This document shows, in pieces, positions 1 through 7,222 of a DNA stretch of 10,355 nucleotides. Source of the stretch: Clostridia bacterium (GTDB taxonomy: Bacteria > Bacillota > Clostridia > Christensenellales > Borkfalkiaceae); contig JAGCIP010000182.1 of the NCBI GenBank assembly GCA_017648525.1, positions 1 to 10,355 on the forward strand, given 5' to 3'. The translations under genes were made by a program, and so were the position numbers. Every line of letters starts with the position of its first letter. The first letter of the stretch is position 1. A model generated the notes under the pieces. That model worked only from the letters and a program-made list of their open reading frames with translations. It had not been told where the DNA came from and ran no database searches.

Positions 1-727
1 CCGTGGTTTCTTATTCAAGGATATGACTTCTGCGTTTAAGGCAAGCAAAGAAGTATTACAAAAATTTAAGCCGTCTGTTATGCGTCTTTACGACGAAGCC
101 GAAACCGCAAGTTTGATTAAGAAAATCGTTGGCGTTGCAAAACCCGGCGCATTTATGAATATCGCTTACGAAGGGGTTAAAGAACTCGTTGACGTTGAAG
201 AAAAGATTTTGCTTGACACCTTTGCTAAATACGGTGCGGAAGACTTGGGTAGCGAATACGGTGAAAAGTGGTGGAAAGAAAAAATTACGTTCTTCTACCC
301 GGGGCACATGATGGATATTCCGCAAATGTTTGGAACTATGGACACCATTGCGCCTTACGACAAGATAGAAAAGATTTACTGGGCAATGAAAGAAGCAATC
401 GAAACCAAATATCCGTTTGCTAAATTTATCGCACACTTTTCACACTGGTACGAATGGGGTTGTATGATGTACGACCGCTTTATTATCGACGGTGAACACG
501 TTCCGCAAGACCCTGTTGAAGCAATGCGTTTACACAACGAAATTTGGACTTACGGCATAAGGGTTGCGCTTGCAAACGGCGGTGTAGTTAACGACCACCA
601 CGGCGTTGGCTTTAAACTTGGCAGAATGATGAAAGAACAATACGGACCCGCAATGCAAGTGTTTGAAAACTTGAAAAAGACGCTTGACCCGAACGGTATT
701 ATGAACCCGTTCAAGTTGGGATTATAA
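1..727 (+). CDS. FAD-linked oxidase, C-terminal part (GlcD / alkyl-DHAP synthase type), 5'-truncated by window
   Basis: The reading frame is open from base 2 with no start of its own, so this is the C-terminal part of a longer flavoenzyme; the in-frame ATG at 23 is internal. The visible ~240 residues match the FAD-oxidase C-terminal domain of the vanillyl-alcohol oxidase superfamily. The frame enters with RGFLFKD, followed by the PSVMRLYDEAET segment that lines the active site in alkyl-DHAP synthase relatives. EWGCMMYDRF carries the conserved Tyr, and DHHGVG matches the HHHGVG motif except that the first His is Asp. The protein ends with the typical LDPNGIMNPFKLG. Family members oxidise 2-hydroxy acids or related alcohols with FAD; the N-terminal FAD-binding domain should lie upstream. 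The Fe-S protein 27 bases downstream and the ETF in the same operon are likely electron partners. The substrate is unknown; an oxidised sugar, sugar acid or cyclitol is inferred from the neighbours. Confidence 0.88.
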   Translation, partial: RGFLFKDMTSAFKASKEVLQKFKPSVMRLYDEAETASLIKKIVGVAKPGAFMNIAYEGVKELVDVEEKILLDTFAKYGAEDLGSEYGEKWWKEKITFFYPGHMMDIPQMFGTMDTIAPYDKIEKIYWAMKEAIETKYPFAKFIAHFSHWYEWGCMMYDRFIIDGEHVPQDPVEAMRLHNEIWTYGIRVALANGGVVNDHHGVGFKLGRMMKEQYGPAMQVFENLKKTLDPNGIMNPFKLGL

Positions 728-740
728 TTTGGATTATAAT
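719..740 (+). repeat. Tandem 10-base repeat over the oxidase stop codon
   Basis: GGATTATAAT occurs at 719-728 and again at 731-740 with two bases between. The first copy carries the stop codon of the oxidase gene (725-727). The second sits directly before the AGGAGAG ribosome site of the Fe-S gene. Both copies contain TATAAT, but no good -35 box lies at the right distance, so I do not call a promoter. Confidence 0.75.
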
Positions 741-754
741 AGGAGAGCAAAATT

Positions 755-1831
755 ATGAATATTACCGAAAAAGCAAAAAATATTATAGATAATTGTAGAT
801 TTTGTTGGATGTGCCGTCATATTTGCCCGATAGGTAACGCAACGGGTTTAGAAAGGAACACCGCTCGTGCACGTGCAATGGGTGCAAGTTTAGTCGTTCA
901 TGGCTCAACCGAACTTAAAGAAATTGCAAGCAACGTTTACGAATGTACTCTTTGCGGGGCTTGTACTAATAACTGTATGACAGGGTTTGACCCTAAAGTA
1001 TTTATTCAAGAATTAAAGACGGAAATCGTGTTGAACGGTCTTGCCCCAGATTATATCGTAAAACTTCTTGAAAACTATCAAGCGAGTGGCAACGTGTTTA
1101 ACGCAACCGCTTGCAGTTGTTTAGACCAACTTTGCAGTAACGATAGCGACACCTTGTTCTTTGCTGGTCAAGACGCCATTTATAAAGCGCCCGAAAGTGT
1201 TAAAACGGCAATCGCACTCTTAAAAGATGCGGGCGTTAGCGTAAGTTTTAACAAAGACCAAGACAGCGGTTCTGCGCTTTGGTTCTTAACGGGTAAAACC
1301 GCAGAAACCCAAAACGCTTTCAAAAACTCGGCAAAAGCATTAAACGGTTACAAGACGGTTATCGTTTACGACCCTGTTGACCTATCGCTTATGCGCCACG
1401 AATATAAAGAATGCGGTATAGAAATTACCGCAAACTTAATAAGTTTTAACGAATACTTGTATTCCTTGATTGAAAGTGGTAAAATTGTCGTTAAGAAATC
1501 TAATAACGAATATTCTTTACAAGACAATTATGCTTATGCAAGAGAACTTGACGACGTTACTACGGGAAGAAAACTTATCGAAAAGGTCGGCGTTGTTAAA
1601 GATATGCTCCTTATCGGCAAGGAAGCAAACCTTGCAGGTCAACTCGTTATGGCTGAATATATGCCCGACGTTATGACCCAAGTTGCTAAAGACAGATGGT
1701 TTAACGCAAAAAATATGGATTGCAAGACTATCGTTACTGAAAACCCTGCCGAATACGTAGCGCTTAAAGCAACTTGTCCAGATGGATATAGAGTTATTTC
1801 GATTGAAGAAATGATAAAGGAGAATATGTAA
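755..1831 (+). CDS. GlcF-like iron-sulfur protein with degenerate CCG domains
   Basis: This 358-residue protein resembles the Fe-S subunit of glycolate oxidase or heterodisulfide-reductase-type complexes and is presumably the electron-transfer partner of the upstream flavoenzyme. Two complete ferredoxin motifs are visible: C14-x2-C17-x2-C20-x3-C24-P and C64-x2-C67-x2-C70-x3-C74, each fitting one [4Fe-4S] cluster. The rest follows the plan of two Cys-rich CCG repeats, but the ligands are gone. FFAGQDA stands where a family member has a Cys after AG, DQDSGSA (168-174) where CCG is expected, and DPVD where CPxC is expected; the second repeat likewise has KEANLAG and NPAE. It is soluble, with no membrane segment. 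AGGAGAG at 741-747, seven bases upstream, supports the ATG at 755. The gene ends three bases before the IolB-like gene. The two ferredoxin clusters are well supported; the electron acceptor is not known. Confidence 0.87.
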   Translation: MNITEKAKNIIDNCRFCWMCRHICPIGNATGLERNTARARAMGASLVVHGSTELKEIASNVYECTLCGACTNNCMTGFDPKVFIQELKTEIVLNGLAPDYIVKLLENYQASGNVFNATACSCLDQLCSNDSDTLFFAGQDAIYKAPESVKTAIALLKDAGVSVSFNKDQDSGSALWFLTGKTAETQNAFKNSAKALNGYKTVIVYDPVDLSLMRHEYKECGIEITANLISFNEYLYSLIESGKIVVKKSNNEYSLQDNYAYARELDDVTTGRKLIEKVGVVKDMLLIGKEANLAGQLVMAEYMPDVMTQVAKDRWFNAKNMDCKTIVTENPAEYVALKATCPDGYRVISIEEMIKENM

Positions 1832-1834
1832 TTT

Positions 1835-2626
1835 ATGAATTTAAAGAAAACTTACGTAGAAAAATACGGCTACGAAAGAGTTGTTAGTGATAGAAATTCA
1901 CCCCTTGCGTACGCAGAACTCGACTTTTTGAAACTTGCCGACGGACAAAGTTATACCGTTGACGAAAAGGGCAAGGAATTCGCATTGATTATTCTTTACG
2001 GGAAATGCTCGGTTAAGGGCGAAAACTTTGCGTTCGACCAAGTTGGCAAGCGTGACAACGTGTTTGACGGACCTGCAGAAGCAGTTTACGTTGGTAAAGA
2101 CACGCCGTTTACCGTTACGGGTAAGGGTGGCGACGTTAAGATTGCAGTTGCAAAAGCACCCGCCGTTAAGTATTTTGAGCCTGCTTACGTTCCCGTTGAA
2201 GAAATTAAAGTTAAAGATTTAGGAAAGGGCTCGTTTGCAAGAACGGCTGCTTTCAATCTTCCCGAAACGGTTGGCGCAAATCTTCTCTATATCGGTGAAT
2301 TCTGGGTAGAAGACGGCAACTGGGCAAGTTATCCCCCGCACAAACACGATTTAGACAATATGCCGACCGAAGGTTTCCTAGACGAAATTTATTATTTCGA
2401 ATTTGACAAACCGCAAGGCTTTGGCGTGCAAATGGTATACTCAAAAGAAGGCGACCTAAACGAAGCGTATAAAGTAAAGACGGGCGACATGGTAGAAGTG
2501 CCGAAAGGTTATCATCCGTTCTCGGTTGCGCCCGGTTATAAGAACTATACTCTTTGGGTAATGGCTGGCAAAAATCGTGGTATCTTCTGCACGAGTGAAG
2601 AAGAACATAAATGGACTAACAGTTAA
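1835..2626 (+). CDS. iolB: IolB-family isomerase (5-deoxy-glucuronate isomerase-like, bicupin)
   Basis: The 263-residue product is close to the usual IolB length of about 270 and has the family landmarks. The N-terminal half contains NVFDGPAEAVYVG and an AVAKAPA strand. The C-terminal cupin has GNWASYPPHKHD, then FLDEIYYFEF, PQGFGVQMVYS, VPKGYHPF and LWVMAG. The probable metal ligands are H169, H171, E184 and H227. In inositol breakdown IolB converts 5-deoxy-D-glucuronate to 2-deoxy-5-keto-D-gluconate, which IolC (PfkB family) phosphorylates and IolJ (class II aldolase) cleaves; members of both families lie downstream at 5480-7203. The other iol enzymes (IolG, IolE, IolD) are not in the window, so an aldose-ketose isomerisation of a related sugar or sugar acid is equally possible. 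The ATG is preceded by AAAGGAG at 1816-1822, twelve bases away, and lies three bases after the preceding stop. Confidence 0.85.
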   Translation: MNLKKTYVEKYGYERVVSDRNSPLAYAELDFLKLADGQSYTVDEKGKEFALIILYGKCSVKGENFAFDQVGKRDNVFDGPAEAVYVGKDTPFTVTGKGGDVKIAVAKAPAVKYFEPAYVPVEEIKVKDLGKGSFARTAAFNLPETVGANLLYIGEFWVEDGNWASYPPHKHDLDNMPTEGFLDEIYYFEFDKPQGFGVQMVYSKEGDLNEAYKVKTGDMVEVPKGYHPFSVAPGYKNYTLWVMAGKNRGIFCTSEEEHKWTNS

Positions 2627-2671
2627 TTTTTAACCAAGAAAAGTTATAAAAAACAGTTATAAAGGACTAAC
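2613..2671 (+). repeat. Short direct repeats in the IolB-FGGY kinase junction
   Basis: GGACTAAC occurs at 2613-2620, in the last codons of the IolB-like gene, and at 2664-2671, where its first bases overlap the AAAGGA ribosome site of the kinase. AGTTATAAA is also present twice, at 2642-2650 and 2655-2663. The 49-base spacer is therefore largely repeat-derived. A short AT-rich palindrome (GTTAA, three T, TTAAC) at 2622-2634 is too weak for a terminator. Confidence 0.65.
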
Positions 2672-2675
2672 TAAA

Positions 2676-4133
2676 ATGTATGTACTTGGCGTAGATTTCG
2701 GTGGCGGGGCAAGTAAGGCGACCTTATTGAACGAAAAAGGAAAGGTGGTGGCGACAGCCACCGCCGAATATCCTACTTTTTTCGGGGAAAATGGCAAAGC
2801 CGAACAAAACCCGCTCGACTGGTATAATTCAGCCTGTCAAAACATTCGCTCGTTGTTAAAGGGCGTGGACGCAAAAGAGATTAAATGCGTTTGTTTTGAT
2901 GCGGCAACTCACACCGCAGTTCTTATGGACGAGGCGGGTGAGCCCGTTTGTAATTCGGTGTACTGGACGGATACACGCAGTATTAAAGAAAAACTATATT
3001 TAGAAGAAAATTTCGGGGAAGAACTTTTTAGCAAGTGTAAACATAAGGTTGACACTATTTGGACTTTGCCCGAAATTTTGTTCGTTAAAAACAACTTTCC
3101 AGAAGTTTATAATAAAGTTAAAAAAGTTACTTTTGCAAAGGATTTCGTTCGTGGTAAATTCACGGGTGATTTCGTAACCGACTTTATCGAAGCGCAAGGC
3201 AGTATGCTATTTGATTTTGACAAGTTGGTTTGGGACGAGCATTTGCTTTCGCTTGTGGGTTTAACCGAAGAAAATATGCCCAAAATCGTAAATCCGTTAG
3301 ACAAGGTGGGCGAAGTTAACGAACAGTCTGCGTTAGACACGGGCTTAGCCGTCGGAACGCCCGTAATTTGCGGTGCGACCGACACGGTTATGGAAGTTTT
3401 TTCAGCGGGTGGTGTTAAAAAGGGAGAAATGACCTTAAAACTTGCAACAGCAGGGAGAATTTGCGTGGTTTCTGACAATTATTACGCCGATAAAAACATA
3501 ATTAACTATTCGCACTTAAAAGACGGTTTGTATTACCCCGGTAGCGCAACAAAATCGTGCGCCTCGTCACTTCGTTGGTTTAGAGATACTTTCGGCGGTA
3601 ATTTTGAAGAATTTAGCGAGATGGCTAAAAATATAAGCGTCGGTGCGGACGGGCTTATATTCCACCCCTATTTAGTGGGCGAACTAACCCCACACGCAAA
3701 CCCGTCGTTAAGGGGCAGTTTTTTGGGTGTTTCGGCAGGGCATACTAAAGCGCATTTCGTGCGTGCGGTAATGGAAGGCGTTGCGTTAAGTTTGTTAGAC
3801 TGCATAACTTATCTCAAAGATAAGGGAGTAAAAATCGGCGATACCGCTTTCGTTATAGGCGGTGGAGCAAAGAGTGAAATTTGGCGACAAATAGTTGCGG
3901 ACGCTCTTAACTTAAAACTCGTGCAGACCGAAAACAACGATTCGTCTTTCGGCTCGGCAATGTGTGCGGGTATTTTTGCAGGGTTTTTTAAAGATTATGA
4001 CCACGCAATAAGCGTTTGTCAAAAGGTGGTTGGCGAAACCTTGCCCAAGGCGGAAAACACGCAAAAATACGCAAAGATATTTAAAAAATACAAAAAAATT
4101 AGTGCGTTCTTAACGGAAATTATTGATGAATAA
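2676..4133 (+). CDS. FGGY-family carbohydrate kinase (xylulokinase-like)
   Basis: This 485-residue cytoplasmic kinase has the normal length and both actin-fold domains of the FGGY family. Near the N-terminus GVDFGGGASKATLL is the first phosphate loop, followed by EQNPLDWY, which in xylulokinases reads AEQdPexWW. D236 in CGATDTVMEVFSAG is the likely catalytic base. FHPYLVGELTPHANPSLRGSFLG is broken up as in xylulokinase-type members (FxPYLxGERtP, RGxfxGl). The second signature is GGGAKSEIWRQIVADAL at 395-411. It should phosphorylate a ketose, polyol or sugar acid with ATP; xylulose is the default family guess, but the setting argues for another substrate. The ATG follows AAAGGA at 2661-2666. 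The 49-base upstream gap is the longest in the window and holds no clear promoter or terminator. The 3' end overlaps the ETF gene by eight bases, suggesting translational coupling. Confidence 0.87.
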   Translation: MYVLGVDFGGGASKATLLNEKGKVVATATAEYPTFFGENGKAEQNPLDWYNSACQNIRSLLKGVDAKEIKCVCFDAATHTAVLMDEAGEPVCNSVYWTDTRSIKEKLYLEENFGEELFSKCKHKVDTIWTLPEILFVKNNFPEVYNKVKKVTFAKDFVRGKFTGDFVTDFIEAQGSMLFDFDKLVWDEHLLSLVGLTEENMPKIVNPLDKVGEVNEQSALDTGLAVGTPVICGATDTVMEVFSAGGVKKGEMTLKLATAGRICVVSDNYYADKNIINYSHLKDGLYYPGSATKSCASSLRWFRDTFGGNFEEFSEMAKNISVGADGLIFHPYLVGELTPHANPSLRGSFLGVSAGHTKAHFVRAVMEGVALSLLDCITYLKDKGVKIGDTAFVIGGGAKSEIWRQIVADALNLKLVQTENNDSSFGSAMCAGIFAGFFKDYDHAISVCQKVVGETLPKAENTQKYAKIFKKYKKISAFLTEIIDE

Positions 4134-5478
4134 GAAAATAGTCGTTTTATTAAAATATTTTAAGGGAGAGTTAAATCCTTTCGACGGCTCTGCTTTAGAG
4201 TGTGCGTTAGAGTTGGGCGGAGATATAACCGTAGTTAGCATGGCGCCCCGCTCGGTTTTATCCGCCTTGCAATCGTTAACGAGATTAGGCGTAAAAGCCG
4301 TTCTTGTAAGCGACGATATTTATGCGGGGAGCGACACGCAAGCGACTAGTTTAATCCTTGCCGAAACTATTAAAAAAATTAATCCCGATTTGGTGTTTTG
4401 CGGTAAGCAAAGCGTGGACGGAGATACTGCGCAAGTTCCGCCTATGCTCGCCGAACGGTTGGGCTATGATATCAAGGTTGGTTTAATGTCCTTTGACGGA
4501 ACAACCGCAATCCAGAGAAACGGCAATGCGGTAACTTTGCAAAATAAAACCATATATACTTTTGAAAAGATAAGAACTTTGCGTTTTCCGTCCATTTTTT
4601 CTAAGGCGGGGGAAGTGCAGGTTTTAGATAACTCTATTTTGGGTTTGCCAAGAGAAAAATGCGGGCTTAAAGGCTCGCCAACCCGAGTTATTAAAAGTTA
4701 TGAAAGTAGCGTTGGGCGTAGAGAGTGCGAGTGGAAAGAATTCAAGGATTTGCCCGATTTAATTAAAAAAGGTTTAGAAAAACCCTTAATTTCTCAAAGC
4801 CAAGACCAGACGGAAAAGTTAGAGATAGTGCATTTTGTAGGCAAGGTCAAAGACAAGGCGGAAAATATTGCAAAAACCGCCGTTGAATTAACGGTGGACG
4901 GAAAAACCCCAAGCGAATTTGCAAGAGAGATAGAAGAAAAAAAGGTAAAAGTTCTTCTTTTTGAAGATAGCCAAGAGTTAAAGATTTTTGCGTCAAGAAC
5001 GGCTGTGATAACGGGTGCGGGCATTTGTGCCGACTGTATTTCTTTCCGTGTAGAAAATGAAAGGTTAGTTATGACAAGACCTGCGCTTGGCGGAAACGTA
5101 ACGGCTGATATCGTTTGTGAAAGTCCTATTGCGTTTGCAACCGTGCGAACAGTTAAAAACGAGAGTTCAAAAGTCATCTTTTCGATAGGAAAAGGCGTAA
5201 TAGACAAAATAGATAAAATAAAAGAATTAGCAAAAGAATACGGTGCGGAAGTATGTTGTTCAAGAATAGTGGCGGACAGCGGAAAGATGCCGTATGAAAA
5301 ACAAGTGGGGCTTACTGGAAGAACGGTTTGCCCAAAAGTGTACGTGGCGTTTGGAATTTCGGGCGCAGTACAACATACCTGTGCCATAGCGGGTGCGGGA
5401 ACGGTTATTGCCGTTAATATAAATAAAAAAGAAAGAATATTCGATTATGCCGATTATGGCATAATTGCGGAGGTATAA
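4126..5478 (+). CDS. Fused, compact electron transfer flavoprotein (EtfB-EtfA)
   Basis: A single 450-residue protein carries both ETF subunits. Residues 1 to about 215 are EtfB: VVLLKYF, NPFDGSALECALEL, AGSDTQATSLILAE, CGKQSVDGDTAQVPPMLAE, and LGLPREKCGLKGSPTRV. Residues from about 275 on are EtfA: GAGICADC, TRPALGGNVTADIV and ATVRTV, then the FAD domain with CSRIVAD, KQVGLTGRTV, ISGAVQH and YADYGII at the C-terminus. The FAD-contacting motifs (SR, QVGxTG, GISGAxQH) are intact. Separate subunits normally total about 570-600 residues; here EtfB lacks part of its C-terminus and the first ~70 residues of EtfA are reduced to a short poorly matching linker (about 215-275). The GRG motif of EtfA reads SIGKG. 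The GSDT/DGDTAQV type of EtfB occurs in anaerobe ETFs, including bifurcating ones. Likely redox partner of the FAD oxidase. ATG 4126 is preferred over TTG 4123; no strong SD, so coupled to the kinase. Confidence 0.9.
   Translation: MNKKIVVLLKYFKGELNPFDGSALECALELGGDITVVSMAPRSVLSALQSLTRLGVKAVLVSDDIYAGSDTQATSLILAETIKKINPDLVFCGKQSVDGDTAQVPPMLAERLGYDIKVGLMSFDGTTAIQRNGNAVTLQNKTIYTFEKIRTLRFPSIFSKAGEVQVLDNSILGLPREKCGLKGSPTRVIKSYESSVGRRECEWKEFKDLPDLIKKGLEKPLISQSQDQTEKLEIVHFVGKVKDKAENIAKTAVELTVDGKTPSEFAREIEEKKVKVLLFEDSQELKIFASRTAVITGAGICADCISFRVENERLVMTRPALGGNVTADIVCESPIAFATVRTVKNESSKVIFSIGKGVIDKIDKIKELAKEYGAEVCCSRIVADSGKMPYEKQVGLTGRTVCPKVYVAFGISGAVQHTCAIAGAGTVIAVNINKKERIFDYADYGIIAEV
5469..5473 (+). 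promoter_or_regulatory. Ribosome binding site fixing the aldolase start
   Basis: GGAGG lies six bases before the ATG at 5480 and inside the last codons of the ETF gene. It decides the start: an in-frame TTG at 5465 would lie before this site and add five residues (MRRYK) that class II aldolases do not have, while the ATG gives the usual MLVNLQ beginning. Confidence 0.8.
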
Positions 5479-5479
5479 A

Positions 5480-6307
5480 ATGTTAGTAAACTTACAGACA
5501 ATCTTAAAAGATGCAGACCAAAAAGGATATGCAATTCCGGCGTTTAACGTGTACAATATGGAAACGGTAATGGGTATTATCCAAGCGGCGGAAGAACAAC
5601 GCTCGCCCGTTATTTTACAATTCTATTCACGTTTAGCAAGCACGGGGTTTGTTGATTATCTTGCCCCTATTATCTTAAAGGCGGCGGAAAGAGCAAGCGT
5701 GCCCGTATGTATGCACTTAGACCACGGCGCAGGGTATGAACCCGCCGCTATTTCGGTTAAGAACGGCGCAACTGGTATTATGGTAGACTTTTCACAACTT
5801 TCATTAGAAGAAAATATAGAAAAAACAAAAAAAGCGGTTGACCTTTTATCTGCTTTAGACATTGGCGTAGAAGGCGAAATCGGGCATATCGGCAAGGCGG
5901 CGGATGGGATTCCCACCGATTACACCACCGTTGAAGAAGCAAAAAAATACGTTGAAGGCACGGGTGTTTCTGCGTTAGCAGTTGCTGTAGGAACGGCACA
6001 CGGCAGATATAAACAAGCCCCGGTTTTACAAATAGTACGCATTAAAGAAATTAAAGACGCTATCGGCACGCCGTTAGTTTTACACGGTGGTAGTGGTATT
6101 CCCGACGAACAAATTAAGTTGGCGGTTGAAGCGGGTATTAGAAAAATCAATTTCGGCACGGACGTGTGCTATTCTTTCTTAGACACCGTGTTTACCGTTG
6201 ATAGAAGTATCGTTGGAATCGACACCTTTATGGCAGAGCCTATCAAAGCGGTAAAAGCGTTTGCCGTTTCTAAAATTCAACTTCTTGGAGCAAACGACAG
6301 AGTATGA
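5480..6307 (+). CDS. Class II (zinc) ketose-bisphosphate-type aldolase, KbaY/GatY/IolJ-like
   Basis: The 275-residue protein has the length and motif order of the tagatose-bisphosphate/IolJ branch of class II aldolases. YAIPAFNVYNMET begins the barrel. HLDHG gives catalytic D81 and zinc ligand H82; GTAHG gives H174 and LHGGSGIPDEQI gives H202, the other two zinc ligands. GGSG and KINFGTD (223-228) form the phosphate site for the DHAP moiety. The segment usually reading DxSHLPFEENI is DFSQLSLEENI, so a His is Gln there. The expected reaction is cleavage of a 1-phosphorylated ketose to DHAP plus an aldehyde, in the cytoplasm. With IolB- and PfkB-type neighbours, an IolJ-like cleavage (DHAP plus malonate semialdehyde) is one candidate; the exact substrate cannot be read. 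The start is one base after the ETF stop, and the stop overlaps the next ATG by four bases (ATGA). Confidence 0.9.
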   Translation: MLVNLQTILKDADQKGYAIPAFNVYNMETVMGIIQAAEEQRSPVILQFYSRLASTGFVDYLAPIILKAAERASVPVCMHLDHGAGYEPAAISVKNGATGIMVDFSQLSLEENIEKTKKAVDLLSALDIGVEGEIGHIGKAADGIPTDYTTVEEAKKYVEGTGVSALAVAVGTAHGRYKQAPVLQIVRIKEIKDAIGTPLVLHGGSGIPDEQIKLAVEAGIRKINFGTDVCYSFLDTVFTVDRSIVGIDTFMAEPIKAVKAFAVSKIQLLGANDRV

Positions 6308-7203
6308 AAAAAGTAGTCGGTTTAGGTGCGTGTGTTTTAGACACGCTTATTAACTGCGAATCCTATCCCAAAGAAGACACCAAGCAAAAAGCCAACGGCA
6401 TTTTTTTGTCGGGTGGCGGTCCGGTTGGCAATGCGCTCGTCGTGTTAAGCAAACTTGGCGTAAACGCCGAAGTTATAGGCGGTTTTGGTGGCGACAATGC
6501 GGGCAAGTATTTGATAGAAGATTTTGAAAAATACGGTGTAAGCACCAAAAACGCAACGATAATAGGCGGGGCGACTTCTTTCGTTTCTTACATAATACTT
6601 GCAAGCGACAAAGCGACCCGTACTTGCACTTTCGATAGGGGAACGGTTAAGGACGACCCTAAAAATTTAATTTTTTCGGCGTTAGACGACGCTTATATCT
6701 TGCATTTAGACGGCAATTATCTCGAATGTGCGATACAAGCGACAAAATATGCGAAAGAAAAGGGCGTTTTAATTAGTCTTGACGCAGGTGGTTTATACGC
6801 AGGTATAGAGCGTTTACTTCCGTTTATCGATATTTTAATTCCGTCTGCGGAATTTGCGCTTGGCTTTACGGGGGAAAAGACTATTCCCACCGCAATGGAA
6901 AAACTCTATAAACAATATACCCCCAAAGTTTTGGTGGTTACCGACGGTAAAAACGGCGGATATTATTATCAAGACGGCAAGGCTTTGCATTATGATAGTA
7001 TAAAGGTAAACGCCGTTGATACAAACGGTGCGGGCGACACCTTTCACGGTGCGTTCTTGGTTGCTTATTGCAACGGCAAATCGGTTAAAGATTGTTGCGA
7101 TTTTGCAAGCGCCGTTTCGGCTTATAAGTGTACTAATAAAGGCGCACGTACTTATCCGTTAAGCATGGACAAAGTGGCGGAATTTATAGAAAAAAACAAA
7201 TAA
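6304..7203 (+). CDS. PfkB-family (ribokinase-like) carbohydrate kinase
   Basis: The 299-residue protein is a standard-length PfkB kinase. It opens with VVGLGACVLDTLI and has the substrate-side GGG motif at 37-39 within LSGGGPVGNALVVLSKLG. PSAEFALGFTG matches the region usually reading PNxxEa, and VVTDGKNGGYYY comes before the ATP site. The second PfkB signature DTNGAGDTFHGAF spans about 239-251, with D245 as the catalytic base. It should phosphorylate a sugar, ketose or sugar acid hydroxyl. Being translationally coupled to the aldolase (the ATG overlaps the aldolase TGA), it probably makes the aldolase substrate, as IolC does for IolJ or tagatose-6-phosphate kinase does for GatY/KbaY. GGAG at 6287-6290 is a distant SD. 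It is the second sugar kinase in the operon beside the FGGY enzyme, so two phosphorylation steps or two substrates are implied. Confidence 0.88.
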   Translation: MKKVVGLGACVLDTLINCESYPKEDTKQKANGIFLSGGGPVGNALVVLSKLGVNAEVIGGFGGDNAGKYLIEDFEKYGVSTKNATIIGGATSFVSYIILASDKATRTCTFDRGTVKDDPKNLIFSALDDAYILHLDGNYLECAIQATKYAKEKGVLISLDAGGLYAGIERLLPFIDILIPSAEFALGFTGEKTIPTAMEKLYKQYTPKVLVVTDGKNGGYYYQDGKALHYDSIKVNAVDTNGAGDTFHGAFLVAYCNGKSVKDCCDFASAVSAYKCTNKGARTYPLSMDKVAEFIEKNK

Positions 7204-7222
7204 AAATTTAAGGGTTATTAAT

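Noticed and set aside
23..25. ATG at 23 as the true start of the oxidase gene
   Set aside because: The frame is open to the window edge, and the residues before it (RGFLFKD) match the oxidase family, so the gene begins upstream of the window.
723..740. Two TATAAT boxes as a possible internal promoter before the Fe-S gene
   Set aside because: No TTGACA-like box lies 16-18 bases upstream of either copy, and the boxes are explained by the tandem repeat and AT-rich spacer.
2622..2634. Palindrome GTTAA-TTT-TTAAC after the IolB-like stop as a terminator
   Set aside because: The stem is only five mostly A-T pairs with no following T-run of the needed kind, and the operon continues 49 bases later.
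4123..4125. TTG start for the fused ETF
   Set aside because: The adjoining ATG at 4126 is the more usual start and begins directly with the EtfB N-terminal sequence; the difference is one residue.
4794..5387. 197-codon open frame on the minus strand inside the ETF gene
   Set aside because: It lies wholly within a gene with clear ETF motifs; its translation is Ser/Thr/Pro-rich antisense shadow without a recognisable domain or SD.
5465..5479. Upstream TTG start for the aldolase
   Set aside because: It would lie before the GGAGG ribosome site and add residues not present in the family; the ATG at 5480 fits both.
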